Origin: Pseudoalteromonas luteoviolacea H33-S
GTDB taxonomy: Bacteria; Pseudomonadota; Gammaproteobacteria; Enterobacterales; Alteromonadaceae
DNA: 64,000 bases
Assembly (NCBI RefSeq): GCF_001625695.1
Contig: NZ_AUXY01000081.1
Location: 49,728 to 113,727 of the forward strand
Reading direction: 5' to 3'
This document shows positions 26,235 through 34,064 of this stretch, piece by piece (positions within the stretch are counted from its first letter, which is position 1; the number at the start of each line of letters is the position of its first letter). The notes beneath the pieces were generated by a model, which had not been told where the DNA came from, did not search any database, and saw nothing but the letters and a program-made list of their open reading frames with translations. The position numbers and the translations under genes are program-made.

Positions 26235-27616
26235 TAAAAGTCATCCTCATCTTCATCGATAAGAAATGATGTTTCATCAGTTTTTAGGTCACTAAACATT
26301 GGTTTGACTTCTTTCATATATTCATCAAAGTCAGCCGCAATTGCTGGCGAATGAGTACAAACTATAATTTGTCGGTCTCCTAGTTGCTCCATCATCTTTT
26401 TGAGAAGATCTTCTTGCCAGTCTATATGTAGTGATATTTCCGGTTCATCAATTAAAACAGCAGAGTTACCACTCATTCTATTAACCGCATATAACATTGT
26501 TAATAGTTGCCTTTCGCCCGATGACATAACTTTTATGCTACTCCAAGAATCGTCAGGAAACTTTAAGCCAACTTTAGGGACCCTTCGGCTTTCATTAATC
26601 GCGTGATAGGCAAGTTCTTTTTTATCTAAAAATGAATTTACAACATCAAAGTACGTATCGATTTCTTTAAACGCTTCCATTCGAAACGATCTTCTTTCTT
26701 TCAATGCGTCCCTATAAACCGTGAGAGCACCGGAAGCAGAACTTCCTAAACTCTCTATGTTACCTTGATTAACTAGCCGTTGCAGTTGACGATATGTATT
26801 GGAATTCTCTTCAACATCACCAAATTTATCTGCATTTGACTCTTCTGTTAGTTGCGATATCTCAAAAAGTAATTCATGAGCCGAGGAATCGACTATAGAG
26901 CCTTCAAGTAATGCAGAAAAAACTTTTACAAATGAGTCTGAAAAAACTGAACTTTCATACCTAGCAATTCTTATTTGGCAGTCCCTAATTTCATCTCGTA
27001 ATCTACTTTCTATTTCTATCGGTGAAGGGTAGTTAATTGATGGAAGAAACTGGCCGAATAAATTCCTCGCAAACGATGTGGACTGCTTTGTGTTAATTTC
27101 CCGAGTCCGCTTAGTATTACGCATCTTCCAATTATCATGCTGTAGAGACCATGCTTCCAGCATAGTTCTAAAAGCGGGAAAATAAGATGTATCGATATGC
27201 TTTATATTACTGCTTTTTACAAACTCAGCTATTTTCCCTGAAAGCTCAGGTACTAGCTCTCTAGTGAATCGATCATCTTCATATTCCCTAATGTCCTCAA
27301 AAGCAGCTCTTTTACTAAATTCAAAAAAGTCACCTGCTTGAGTTTCAATGGACACAAATATTTCACCATCACTTTCTTTTTGTGAAACAGAGACATACGC
27401 TCCATTAGAGTATATGACTTGAATTCTTTTAAACTCTAAAAAAGCGAAGCGAATGAAATCGCAATTTGCTACGTTTGCAATAATGTGGATCAACGTAGAC
27501 TTTCCTGTGCCATTCTGGCCATAAAGGATATTTAGAGAATCGCTAAAGTCAATTTCTAGGTTATACCTTTTGTGAATTCCTTGAAGTTTGACTTTACGGA
27601 TAAAATTATTTTTCAT
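26234..27616 (-). CDS. ariA: ABC/SMC-like AAA ATPase, probable AriA of a PARIS system
   Basis: A 460-residue cytoplasmic ATPase of the AAA_15/AAA_21 (OLD-like, ABC-head) class. Walker A is YGQNGTGKST (residues 32-41). The signature-like motif MSSGERQLLTML is near residue 370. Walker B with catalytic Glu is SAVLIDEPEISLHID, and the switch His is in VCTHSPAIAADF. A helical, partly coiled middle section separates the ATPase halves. In PARIS, AriA forms the sensor scaffold that holds AriB inactive. The gene order AriA then AriB, overlap by one base and sizes of both proteins fit. A near-by phage relict and gene-poor surroundings fit a defence hotspot. A plain OLD-type ATPase would carry the TOPRIM domain in the same chain; here it is separate. 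Confidence 0.72.
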   Translation of the reverse strand: MKNNFIRKVKLQGIHKRYNLEIDFSDSLNILYGQNGTGKSTLIHIIANVANCDFIRFAFLEFKRIQVIYSNGAYVSVSQKESDGEIFVSIETQAGDFFEFSKRAAFEDIREYEDDRFTRELVPELSGKIAEFVKSSNIKHIDTSYFPAFRTMLEAWSLQHDNWKMRNTKRTREINTKQSTSFARNLFGQFLPSINYPSPIEIESRLRDEIRDCQIRIARYESSVFSDSFVKVFSALLEGSIVDSSAHELLFEISQLTEESNADKFGDVEENSNTYRQLQRLVNQGNIESLGSSASGALTVYRDALKERRSFRMEAFKEIDTYFDVVNSFLDKKELAYHAINESRRVPKVGLKFPDDSWSSIKVMSSGERQLLTMLYAVNRMSGNSAVLIDEPEISLHIDWQEDLLKKMMEQLGDRQIIVCTHSPAIAADFDEYMKEVKPMFSDLKTDETSFLIDEDEDDF

Positions 27617-28548
27617 TAATGTTCCTTATCCAGTGAAAATGGATTTTAGTAAAATATTGACTCTTACTTTGCTACATCATTACCAGCGTGCTTTATATGT
27701 CTATGTACAAACAGTACGTGTCAGCATTTTGAAAGACAATTTAAAGTTTTATTTGTAAATATTATATTAATAAAAAGTGTAAAATCCAGAAGTTTAAAAT
27801 CAAAAAGTACAGTGAAAATATAAGTTGTATTAAATTTGTATTCAAAGCCTTACGACTTCTGGTTGGACTTCTAAGGTGATTCATAATAATAATGATTTGC
27901 TAATGCAGACAAACTGAGGAGTTTTTAAAACGGTTTTAAACAAGGTTCAAAGCCACGTTTCCGATTTAAAGGGTAACTTCAATGGTAAAATTTTCGAGTA
28001 AAAATACTTTGGTCCTTGATGTAGCTCTTTCGTTGTTGCGTTCAGTTCTTCGATTTTCCAAGTCGTTTTTTCGTTCAAGCCAAAATGTTCGCAGTTTGTA
28101 TTGGGCTCTTTAATCACTCGCTGCTCGCTGTTATTTAGATTTACTTTTTGGAATTAGTTCATTTGTAGATTTATAGATCATATATTTAATCTTTGGTTGT
28201 GCTAAGCATAATATTTGTAGAAGTTGGAAGCGTTAACAAACCAGTATGTAGAGCATTTTACGCCCAATGTGCTATTCCTCCCCCGCGATTATGAGCTCAT
28301 TGATTTAACGATGAGAGCCATAATGGAAAATAAGTAGTTTGACTGGTAAGAGATTTTTACCTCTGGTAGCCATAACACTTAAACGGCAACAAAGTCCAAG
28401 CAAAGCATTACCAAGGCCATTTATATCTCCGGTATGCCTTAAGGTATTCCCTTTGAGTTTGCATGTAGTAATGTATGATAAGTGTGATTTTTCAAAGGGT
28501 ATTAAACGTATTTAAGGCAAAGTTAAAACCCCATCTCCCCCATTCAAT
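27617..28548. other. Gene-free stretch upstream of the defence pair
   Basis: About 930 bases without a supportable gene. A 38-codon open run at 28221-28337 (containing EHFTPNVLFLPRDYELIDLT) has protein-like composition but no start or ribosome site, and may be a fragment of a lost gene. The promoter of the ATPase gene must lie near 27620-27720 on the minus strand; I cannot place it with confidence. Confidence 0.5.
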
Positions 28549-28585
28549 CAAAACCCCTGCCAGAAAGTGCATCACCTTCTGGCAG
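28549..28585 (-). terminator. Terminator of the lectin gene
   Basis: CTGCCAGAA/TTCTGGCAG stem just beyond the stop codon; on the minus strand it is followed by GGGG and then TTTT. Confidence 0.7.
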
Positions 28586-28597
28586 AGTGTATGAATG

Positions 28598-30403
28598 TTA
28601 GTTAGAAATAACCACGTTGTTGTGCCTTGTTAACACTGGGCAATCCCACAAGTGTGTTCTTGTGAAGTTATGTGGTGTTGGTGCATCTACACAGCGAGAT
28701 GGTTGCAATACCGTTTTTAATTGACCATTAATGTATTCAAACTGCTGTGTTGGGCTGGTGTTACAGTCCCAAATCATCAGTTTTTCACCGTTGCTAGTCG
28801 CGGAGTTTCTGTAATCTAAGCATTTGTTGTAGTCTACTTTACTTCTCACTTTTCCGTCATTGGTGAATAACCATTTTTGGTTCGCACCATTGTGACAGTC
28901 ATATAGCATGATGTCTTGGCCATTGCTTGGATGATAGCCTGCAATGTCTAAACACTTATCGAATAGCTTCATCTCAACATGTTTTTCAATGCCTAGGTAA
29001 TTGTCATTCCAAGTGTGTGGATCTGCAGCTTCTAGCCATCTGACCGTATTTTTCATATTTCCTTTACCAGCGCTGTTCCAAGAGAATAGATAGTCTGAGT
29101 CATTAGGTAAGCATAGGTAATTGTCCTGCCATGTATGCGGATCTGCCAATTCGATGATTTGCGTACAGCGCATACCGTCAATCGGGCCTGCATAGGACCA
29201 TTTCATACCAAGGTCTTGGGATGAGCAGAAGTAGTTGTCGTGCCACGTATGCGGATCTGCTGGCTCCACTGTCTGTACACAGTACATACCATCTACTTTG
29301 CCAAATGATTTAAAGGTAAATGATACACCACCAAGGGCTGTGTGCTGGTCTAAAGCGTGGACACCTGTCAGTGCACTGATAGACAAGTCTTGTTGATTAC
29401 AATCAACGCCGTTCGCTTGTAATCTGCCGTTTTGGCATTCTTTAAATGCAACTTGTCTTGATGTGCTACCTGGCTGCAAGCTGATTGGATTTGCACTGAC
29501 TCCAACCGCGGTCATTTTATGTTGGTTTCGCAAAGCTTGTACATCAACCAGAGAAAGGAAGTCACTGCTATTCAATGATGCAAATGCCAGGCTGACTTTC
29601 ATCTTTTTAACCGTACTTGATAGGCTAACGCTGTTTCCGGATACCTGCAAAGGAGCATTCTTATGATAACCAACAGAAAACTTTAATTGGTTGTTAGGTG
29701 TTCCTGGATTCACAGCCTGAACAAAAAAGCTCATGATTGGTTCGTGACGGTTAGAGTGATGGCCATACTTTATGCGTTCAAGCTCGTTAACGTCTACTGC
29801 AACCCCGACTCCTAGATTACCTTTATTGACCATAAACATTAGAGATTGTGCGCCATCATATGTCTTAACCTGATCAACGACCTGCTTTAAGGTATTGTAG
29901 TCAATATCTTTGATTAGGCTATGTACTATGGTTCTTGCTACTTCAACGTTGTTTTCATTAACGCCATCAACTAGGGCTTCTAATTGACCTAGGTGGTGTG
30001 CATTGGTGACTGCAACAGTGGCAAAGTGCTCAAGTGCAGTGAGTTTTTGTTGTTGGTCTGCTACAAATGTGCCAATGTTGTCTAAAGTGGCCAGTTGCTG
30101 TGCAAGCGATATGGCTTTATCAGTAATTGCTGATGAATCTACACCAACCAAGTTAGTTGCGCTGTTAACAACATTTGCACCATGTCTCAGTGTGTCAATT
30201 GCAATATTGGTTACAGGGCTTGTAACGTGTCTAACTACTTGTGCCACTTGTGAAACCGCACCACCAACGGTCCCGATCGGATCTTTAAAGAAGTCACCAA
30301 TACTGCCCCAACCAAACGCATTTGCTTGGCTCGTCATCACCATAGAGCCAGCTACCACAGAGGCAACGACTGCTGAATTTACGATCCCTTTTCGTGAACC
30401 CAT
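28598..30403 (-). CDS. Secreted multidomain protein with ricin-type lectin C-terminus
   Basis: A 601-residue exported protein. A signal peptide (SMVMTSQANA end) leads into about 200 residues of amphipathic helices (VVRHVTSPVTNIAIDTLRHG and following). A beta-rich middle region follows, then three copies of a unit centred on ADPHTWxDNYxC (about residues 380-470). The last 130 residues form a ricin-B/CBM13 beta-trefoil with CLDIAGYHPSNGQDIMLYDC, NQKWLF and CLDYRNSATSNGEKLMIWDC. The trefoil should bind sugars. The N-terminal part is not recognised; its helices could insert in membranes or self-assemble, so a toxin, adhesin or matrix protein are all possible. It is monocistronic with its own terminator and is divergent from the next gene across 320 bases. 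Confidence 0.75.
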   Translation of the reverse strand: MGSRKGIVNSAVVASVVAGSMVMTSQANAFGWGSIGDFFKDPIGTVGGAVSQVAQVVRHVTSPVTNIAIDTLRHGANVVNSATNLVGVDSSAITDKAISLAQQLATLDNIGTFVADQQQKLTALEHFATVAVTNAHHLGQLEALVDGVNENNVEVARTIVHSLIKDIDYNTLKQVVDQVKTYDGAQSLMFMVNKGNLGVGVAVDVNELERIKYGHHSNRHEPIMSFFVQAVNPGTPNNQLKFSVGYHKNAPLQVSGNSVSLSSTVKKMKVSLAFASLNSSDFLSLVDVQALRNQHKMTAVGVSANPISLQPGSTSRQVAFKECQNGRLQANGVDCNQQDLSISALTGVHALDQHTALGGVSFTFKSFGKVDGMYCVQTVEPADPHTWHDNYFCSSQDLGMKWSYAGPIDGMRCTQIIELADPHTWQDNYLCLPNDSDYLFSWNSAGKGNMKNTVRWLEAADPHTWNDNYLGIEKHVEMKLFDKCLDIAGYHPSNGQDIMLYDCHNGANQKWLFTNDGKVRSKVDYNKCLDYRNSATSNGEKLMIWDCNTSPTQQFEYINGQLKTVLQPSRCVDAPTPHNFTRTHLWDCPVLTRHNNVVISN

Positions 30404-30721
30404 TATTTACTCCAAAATTTATTATTGTTTAATTACACGACGCTCAAAGGCATTTACACTGGCTTTGAAATCGTTTCGTAAATTACACTAATGAGTGTGG
30501 CTTTTCTATTACAGTGCATTACATATGTAAATGATGTGTCATTTTTGTGGCTGTCTTTTAAGGCGTTTAGTTTTAAGGAGAAGCAATAGAAAAGCGCTTG
30601 ATTATTGCCTTATTGTTCAGTCGTGGTTACTAATGCAGTTGGGCAAATTTCTAAATGTTGTGTAGAGAAATGAGATTCTCGGCTACAATTTAATAGTGAC
30701 TTGATGATAGAGGCATAAATA

Positions 30722-31606
30722 GTGAGTTGCAGTGATAGGTTGGCTGGTTTGTTTTTGATAACTGCTTGTACCTTTAGTGATAGTTTGAATGCACATGGTG
30801 TGCATATCTACTTAGATGATCAATTGGACTACGAGCTTTTTAGTTCTGGCGATCAGCAGCCTCTTAATATCGCCGGCGCAACGAATATGTTTGTGCTCTC
30901 ACAAGTCGAAGACATTGTCGTTCATTATGTTAAATCTAGCCGAAAACGGGCGATTAAATCATTACAGCAGTCTAATGTTGCGGCTTGTAACATCAATATG
31001 ATTAAAAACGAGCAGCGCAAGTCTGATTATTACTTTAGCTTGCCGGTAAACTTTTATTGGGCACATAAGCTTTACTCTCATCATGACTTGTCAAAGGCAG
31101 CTGACAGTGTGCTAAACGCAGAGGGCGAAATTACATCACTGCCAGCGTTGTTTGACGCGTATAACAAGAGTGCAATAGTTATTGCGGAGAACTTCTCGTA
31201 TGGTGACTTTCTTGATAAGCAATTGGCTTCTATTAGTGTAGGCAATTTGATTTTACGCGGTGGTGCAGATCACTATCAAACGGTATACCGGATGTTTATA
31301 TCAAACCGGGTCGACTTTTTACTCAACTACCCTGCTGAGTTTCACCGATATAGTAATAATGTTGACTTACCTATTCGCTCCTACCACATAGCTGGCTCAC
31401 CCAAAGTGATTATTGGGCATTTCATGTGCAATAAAACCCCGACCAGCAAACAGTTTATTGCAACAGTAAACAAAATCCTGTTAAACAGTTATAGTGGAAG
31501 TGCATTTTTGCAAGCGCATCTAGATTACCTTCCAAACGAAGAGCATAGTTTACTCAAGGCATACCTTGAGCAATACATCAAAAGAAATGTGCATATAAAG
31601 CGCTAG
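30722..31606 (+). CDS. Solute-binding-like periplasmic protein, orphan
   Basis: A 294-residue protein with a likely signal peptide (LAGLFLITACTFSDSLNAHG). Its layout resembles bacterial extracellular solute-binding family 3: VAACNINMIKNEQRKSDYYF early, then ILRGGADHYQTVYRMFISNR and VDFLLNYPAEFHRY. The start is GTG 30722 with AGAGG upstream. No permease or ATPase gene is adjacent, so transport is not supported. Many such orphan proteins in Pseudoalteromonas and Shewanella act as sensors or have no known role. Similarity is weak; the family call is tentative. Confidence 0.6.
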   Translation: MSCSDRLAGLFLITACTFSDSLNAHGVHIYLDDQLDYELFSSGDQQPLNIAGATNMFVLSQVEDIVVHYVKSSRKRAIKSLQQSNVAACNINMIKNEQRKSDYYFSLPVNFYWAHKLYSHHDLSKAADSVLNAEGEITSLPALFDAYNKSAIVIAENFSYGDFLDKQLASISVGNLILRGGADHYQTVYRMFISNRVDFLLNYPAEFHRYSNNVDLPIRSYHIAGSPKVIIGHFMCNKTPTSKQFIATVNKILLNSYSGSAFLQAHLDYLPNEEHSLLKAYLEQYIKRNVHIKR

Positions 31607-31819
31607 CTCATCATATTACGTTTACTTTTGTTGGCTTACTCTTTGTTGCAAACACCTAAATACAAGTCTAAAGTATTTATATCGCATTTGATGCGATAAG
31701 CGTCCTTTTCCAAAAATAAACTAACATCGCCAGTACTTTGATTTGATATAAATAAAGCATTGAGCTCATAGCCGCCATGACATAGTATTAAGTCAGTCGC
31801 AGTCAGATAGTATTACAAT

Positions 31820-32203
31820 ATGGAACTTGTTAGACCTTTAGAACCTATACTTATTATCGATGATGTAGAAGAAGTTAGAAGCTACCTAATCGATATTTTA
31901 GAAAACTTAGGATTCGAAGAAATATACGAATCAAAGGACTTTACGTCAGCCAAGCCTTTACTAGAGTCCAAATCTCCCAATGTACTTTTTCTCGATATAG
32001 AATTACCGGATACAGATGGTACGCAAATACTTGAGTATGTGAATGATCAGTTCCCAAATACACATGTGATTATGTGCTCAGGACATAACAGTCTCGAAAA
32101 TGTGCAAAATACATGGGAACTTGGCGCTAAAGGGTTTATAGCAAAGCCATTCAATGCCAAAAAAGTTGATACTGTAATGAAAAGATTAGAAATGATTGCA
32201 TGA
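31820..32203 (+). CDS. Single-domain response regulator (CheY-like)
   Basis: A 127-residue stand-alone receiver domain. Acidic pair Asp14-Asp15 (LIIDDVEEVR), phosphoacceptor Asp59 in VLFLDIELPDTDG, the Ser/Thr switch position in VIMCSGHNS and Lys in FIAKPFNAKKV are all present, so it should be phosphorylatable. It has no output domain. Its stop codon overlaps the MoxR ATG by four bases (ATGA), which ties it to the MoxR-DUF58-transglutaminase operon, presumably to signal to it or be read out through it. No histidine kinase is adjacent. Confidence 0.9.
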   Translation: MELVRPLEPILIIDDVEEVRSYLIDILENLGFEEIYESKDFTSAKPLLESKSPNVLFLDIELPDTDGTQILEYVNDQFPNTHVIMCSGHNSLENVQNTWELGAKGFIAKPFNAKKVDTVMKRLEMIA

Positions 32204-33111
32204 ACCACATTACCAGCAAAATAATTGAAAACTTGTCCCAACTAATTTTAGGGAAAAATGAACAGTTAAAGTTGGCCTTATGCTGTTTGTTGAGTAAAGG
32301 CCATTTGTTAATTGAAGACTTACCGGGCATGGGTAAAACAACACTCTCCCACGGCCTAGCAAGCGTTCTCGGTTTAAGTTATCAACGGGTCCAGTTTACC
32401 AGTGATTTGCTACCTGCAGATATAACTGGATCGAGTATCTTCAATACTCAAACCCATACGTTTGATTTTCATCCAGGGCCTATTTTTAGCCAAATTTTAC
32501 TTGCTGATGAAATAAACCGAGCAAGTCCCAAAACACAAAGTGCATTATTAGAAGCAATGGAAGAAGGTCAAGTCACCATAGATGGTCATACTCACCCCTT
32601 GGCACAGCCATTTTTTGTGATAGCGACTCAAAACCCGCTGCATCAATCAGGCACACACCCATTACCAGAATCACAATTGGACCGATTTTTCATGCGAATA
32701 AGCTTGGGCTATCCTGACTCTGAAGTTGAAAAGTCGTTGATACAGCAGGGCAATAAGCGAGATTTAGATGTGGCCGATCCAAGTCTTGCGATCAGCAACG
32801 AGCAATTGGCATTGCTGCAAGAAGAAGTCATGAAAGTGAAACTGTCTGAGCCAGTTGTACAGTATATTTTAGATTTAGTGAGCTTTACCCGTGATTCTGG
32901 AGAGTTTAGCGATCCGTTGTCACCTAGAGCAAGTATCGCCCTTGGATTATCAGCTCGAGCACATGCATTGATCAATGGTCGTGACTTTGCACTGCCAGAC
33001 GATGTACAAGCCGTTTTTGGCTGTGTGGCAGGACACCGACTTAATATCCCCTGTAATGAACAAAATACCGTTGTTAACTCTATTTTTGAACGAGTCGCGG
33101 TAGCAGTGTAA
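32200..33111 (+). CDS. MoxR-family AAA+ ATPase
   Basis: A 303-residue cytoplasmic AAA+ ATPase of the MoxR family, thought to act as a chaperone or activator for protein complexes at the membrane. Walker A is LPGMGKTTLS (residues 41-50). Other hallmarks are the VQFTSDLLPADITGSSIF block, Walker B LLADEINRASPKTQSALLEA, sensor region FFVIATQNPLHQSGTHPLPE and a C-terminal lid with LSPRASIALGLSARAHALIN. It overlaps the receiver gene upstream and the DUF58 gene downstream by a base or more. MoxR-DUF58-transglutaminase is a common conserved gene set; its molecular target is generally unknown. Confidence 0.95.
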   Translation: MNHITSKIIENLSQLILGKNEQLKLALCCLLSKGHLLIEDLPGMGKTTLSHGLASVLGLSYQRVQFTSDLLPADITGSSIFNTQTHTFDFHPGPIFSQILLADEINRASPKTQSALLEAMEEGQVTIDGHTHPLAQPFFVIATQNPLHQSGTHPLPESQLDRFFMRISLGYPDSEVEKSLIQQGNKRDLDVADPSLAISNEQLALLQEEVMKVKLSEPVVQYILDLVSFTRDSGEFSDPLSPRASIALGLSARAHALINGRDFALPDDVQAVFGCVAGHRLNIPCNEQNTVVNSIFERVAVAV

Positions 33112-34064
33112 TGCGTGAGGCTATTTATAAAAGCTGGATAGACAAACTTATCGCAAAAAAGCACAGTGCTAATACCATTAAGTTTTCACATAATAACATT
33201 TATGTTATGCCTTCACTGCTTGGTTTGTGCTTTCTTGGTTTTGCCCTCCTGAACTTTATTATTGGTATTAATTATCAAAATAACCTGATCCTTGGAGTGG
33301 CGTATTTGATGCTGATGCTGCAAATTTCGTCATTATTTTATGGTTATTTTAACTTGCATGACGTAAAGCTTGAGTTGCTGGATATAACAAGTAATTTTTT
33401 TGGTAATCACAACGAGTGTAAGTTTAAGGTGTATTCTTCTAAACCGGTTTATTCGCTGAGTGTGCTCAGTGCAGATTGGGATAGTCATGGTGTTGAGCAG
33501 GAGAACATAGCCGAGTCAAGCTCAGCCCATCTTGTCCGGTTGAATCAAAAAAAGCGGGGGAAATATTCTGGCGGTAAATTCAAAATTCATAGCAATTACC
33601 CATTTGGTTTGGTCAATGTGTGGAGTTATCTACTTTCTGATAAAAACTTTTTTACCTACCCTGCCCCGCAAAAATGCGAGCTGAGCTTGCATGAATCAGT
33701 AAAGATGAGTGACGACGACACTGAGTTATTGGCGAATAAATCCGATAGTTTAGATGAATTCTCTGGCTTAAAACCGTATCAAAAAGGGATGAGTCGTAAT
33801 CGGATTTCGTGGCGGCATTTTGCTAAAAGCCAAGAGTTACTTGTTAAAGACTATGTTGGTGACAGCCACGGTGTTAGCTTAGTGCTCGATTTCAATTTAA
33901 TGGAAGGTACTAAGGAATCTCGCCTCTCTCAATTGTGTTTTCAAGTGCTTGAAGCGGATCGATTGGGGTATGAATTTGCACTACATCTTCCAAATACGTA
34001 TATACCGCCGAGTAAAAGCGAAGCTCATGTAGTTCAGTGTTTGGAAAGCTTAAGTGAGTGTTAA
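33111..34064 (+). CDS. DUF58-domain membrane protein
   Basis: A 317-residue protein with two hydrophobic segments near the N-terminus (YVMPSLLGLCFLGFALLNF and NLILGVAYLMLMLQISSLF). A long soluble part carries the DUF58 signature around DEFSGLKPYQKGMSRNRISW, then RHFAKSQELLVKDY. DUF58 proteins often have a von Willebrand-like fold and are partners of MoxR ATPases. Start ATG overlaps the MoxR stop (TAATG). Its end overlaps the next gene by 11 bases. Confidence 0.9.
   Translation: MREAIYKSWIDKLIAKKHSANTIKFSHNNIYVMPSLLGLCFLGFALLNFIIGINYQNNLILGVAYLMLMLQISSLFYGYFNLHDVKLELLDITSNFFGNHNECKFKVYSSKPVYSLSVLSADWDSHGVEQENIAESSSAHLVRLNQKKRGKYSGGKFKIHSNYPFGLVNVWSYLLSDKNFFTYPAPQKCELSLHESVKMSDDDTELLANKSDSLDEFSGLKPYQKGMSRNRISWRHFAKSQELLVKDYVGDSHGVSLVLDFNLMEGTKESRLSQLCFQVLEADRLGYEFALHLPNTYIPPSKSEAHVVQCLESLSEC

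Noticed and set aside
28221..28337. 38-codon open run with protein-like composition
   Set aside because: It has no start codon context or ribosome site and is too short to separate from chance; it is mentioned only as a possible fragment.
30003..30491. 162-codon plus-strand frame opposite the lectin gene
   Set aside because: It is a shadow of the signal-peptide end of the lectin gene; composition is Cys/Thr/Ala-rich without domain features.
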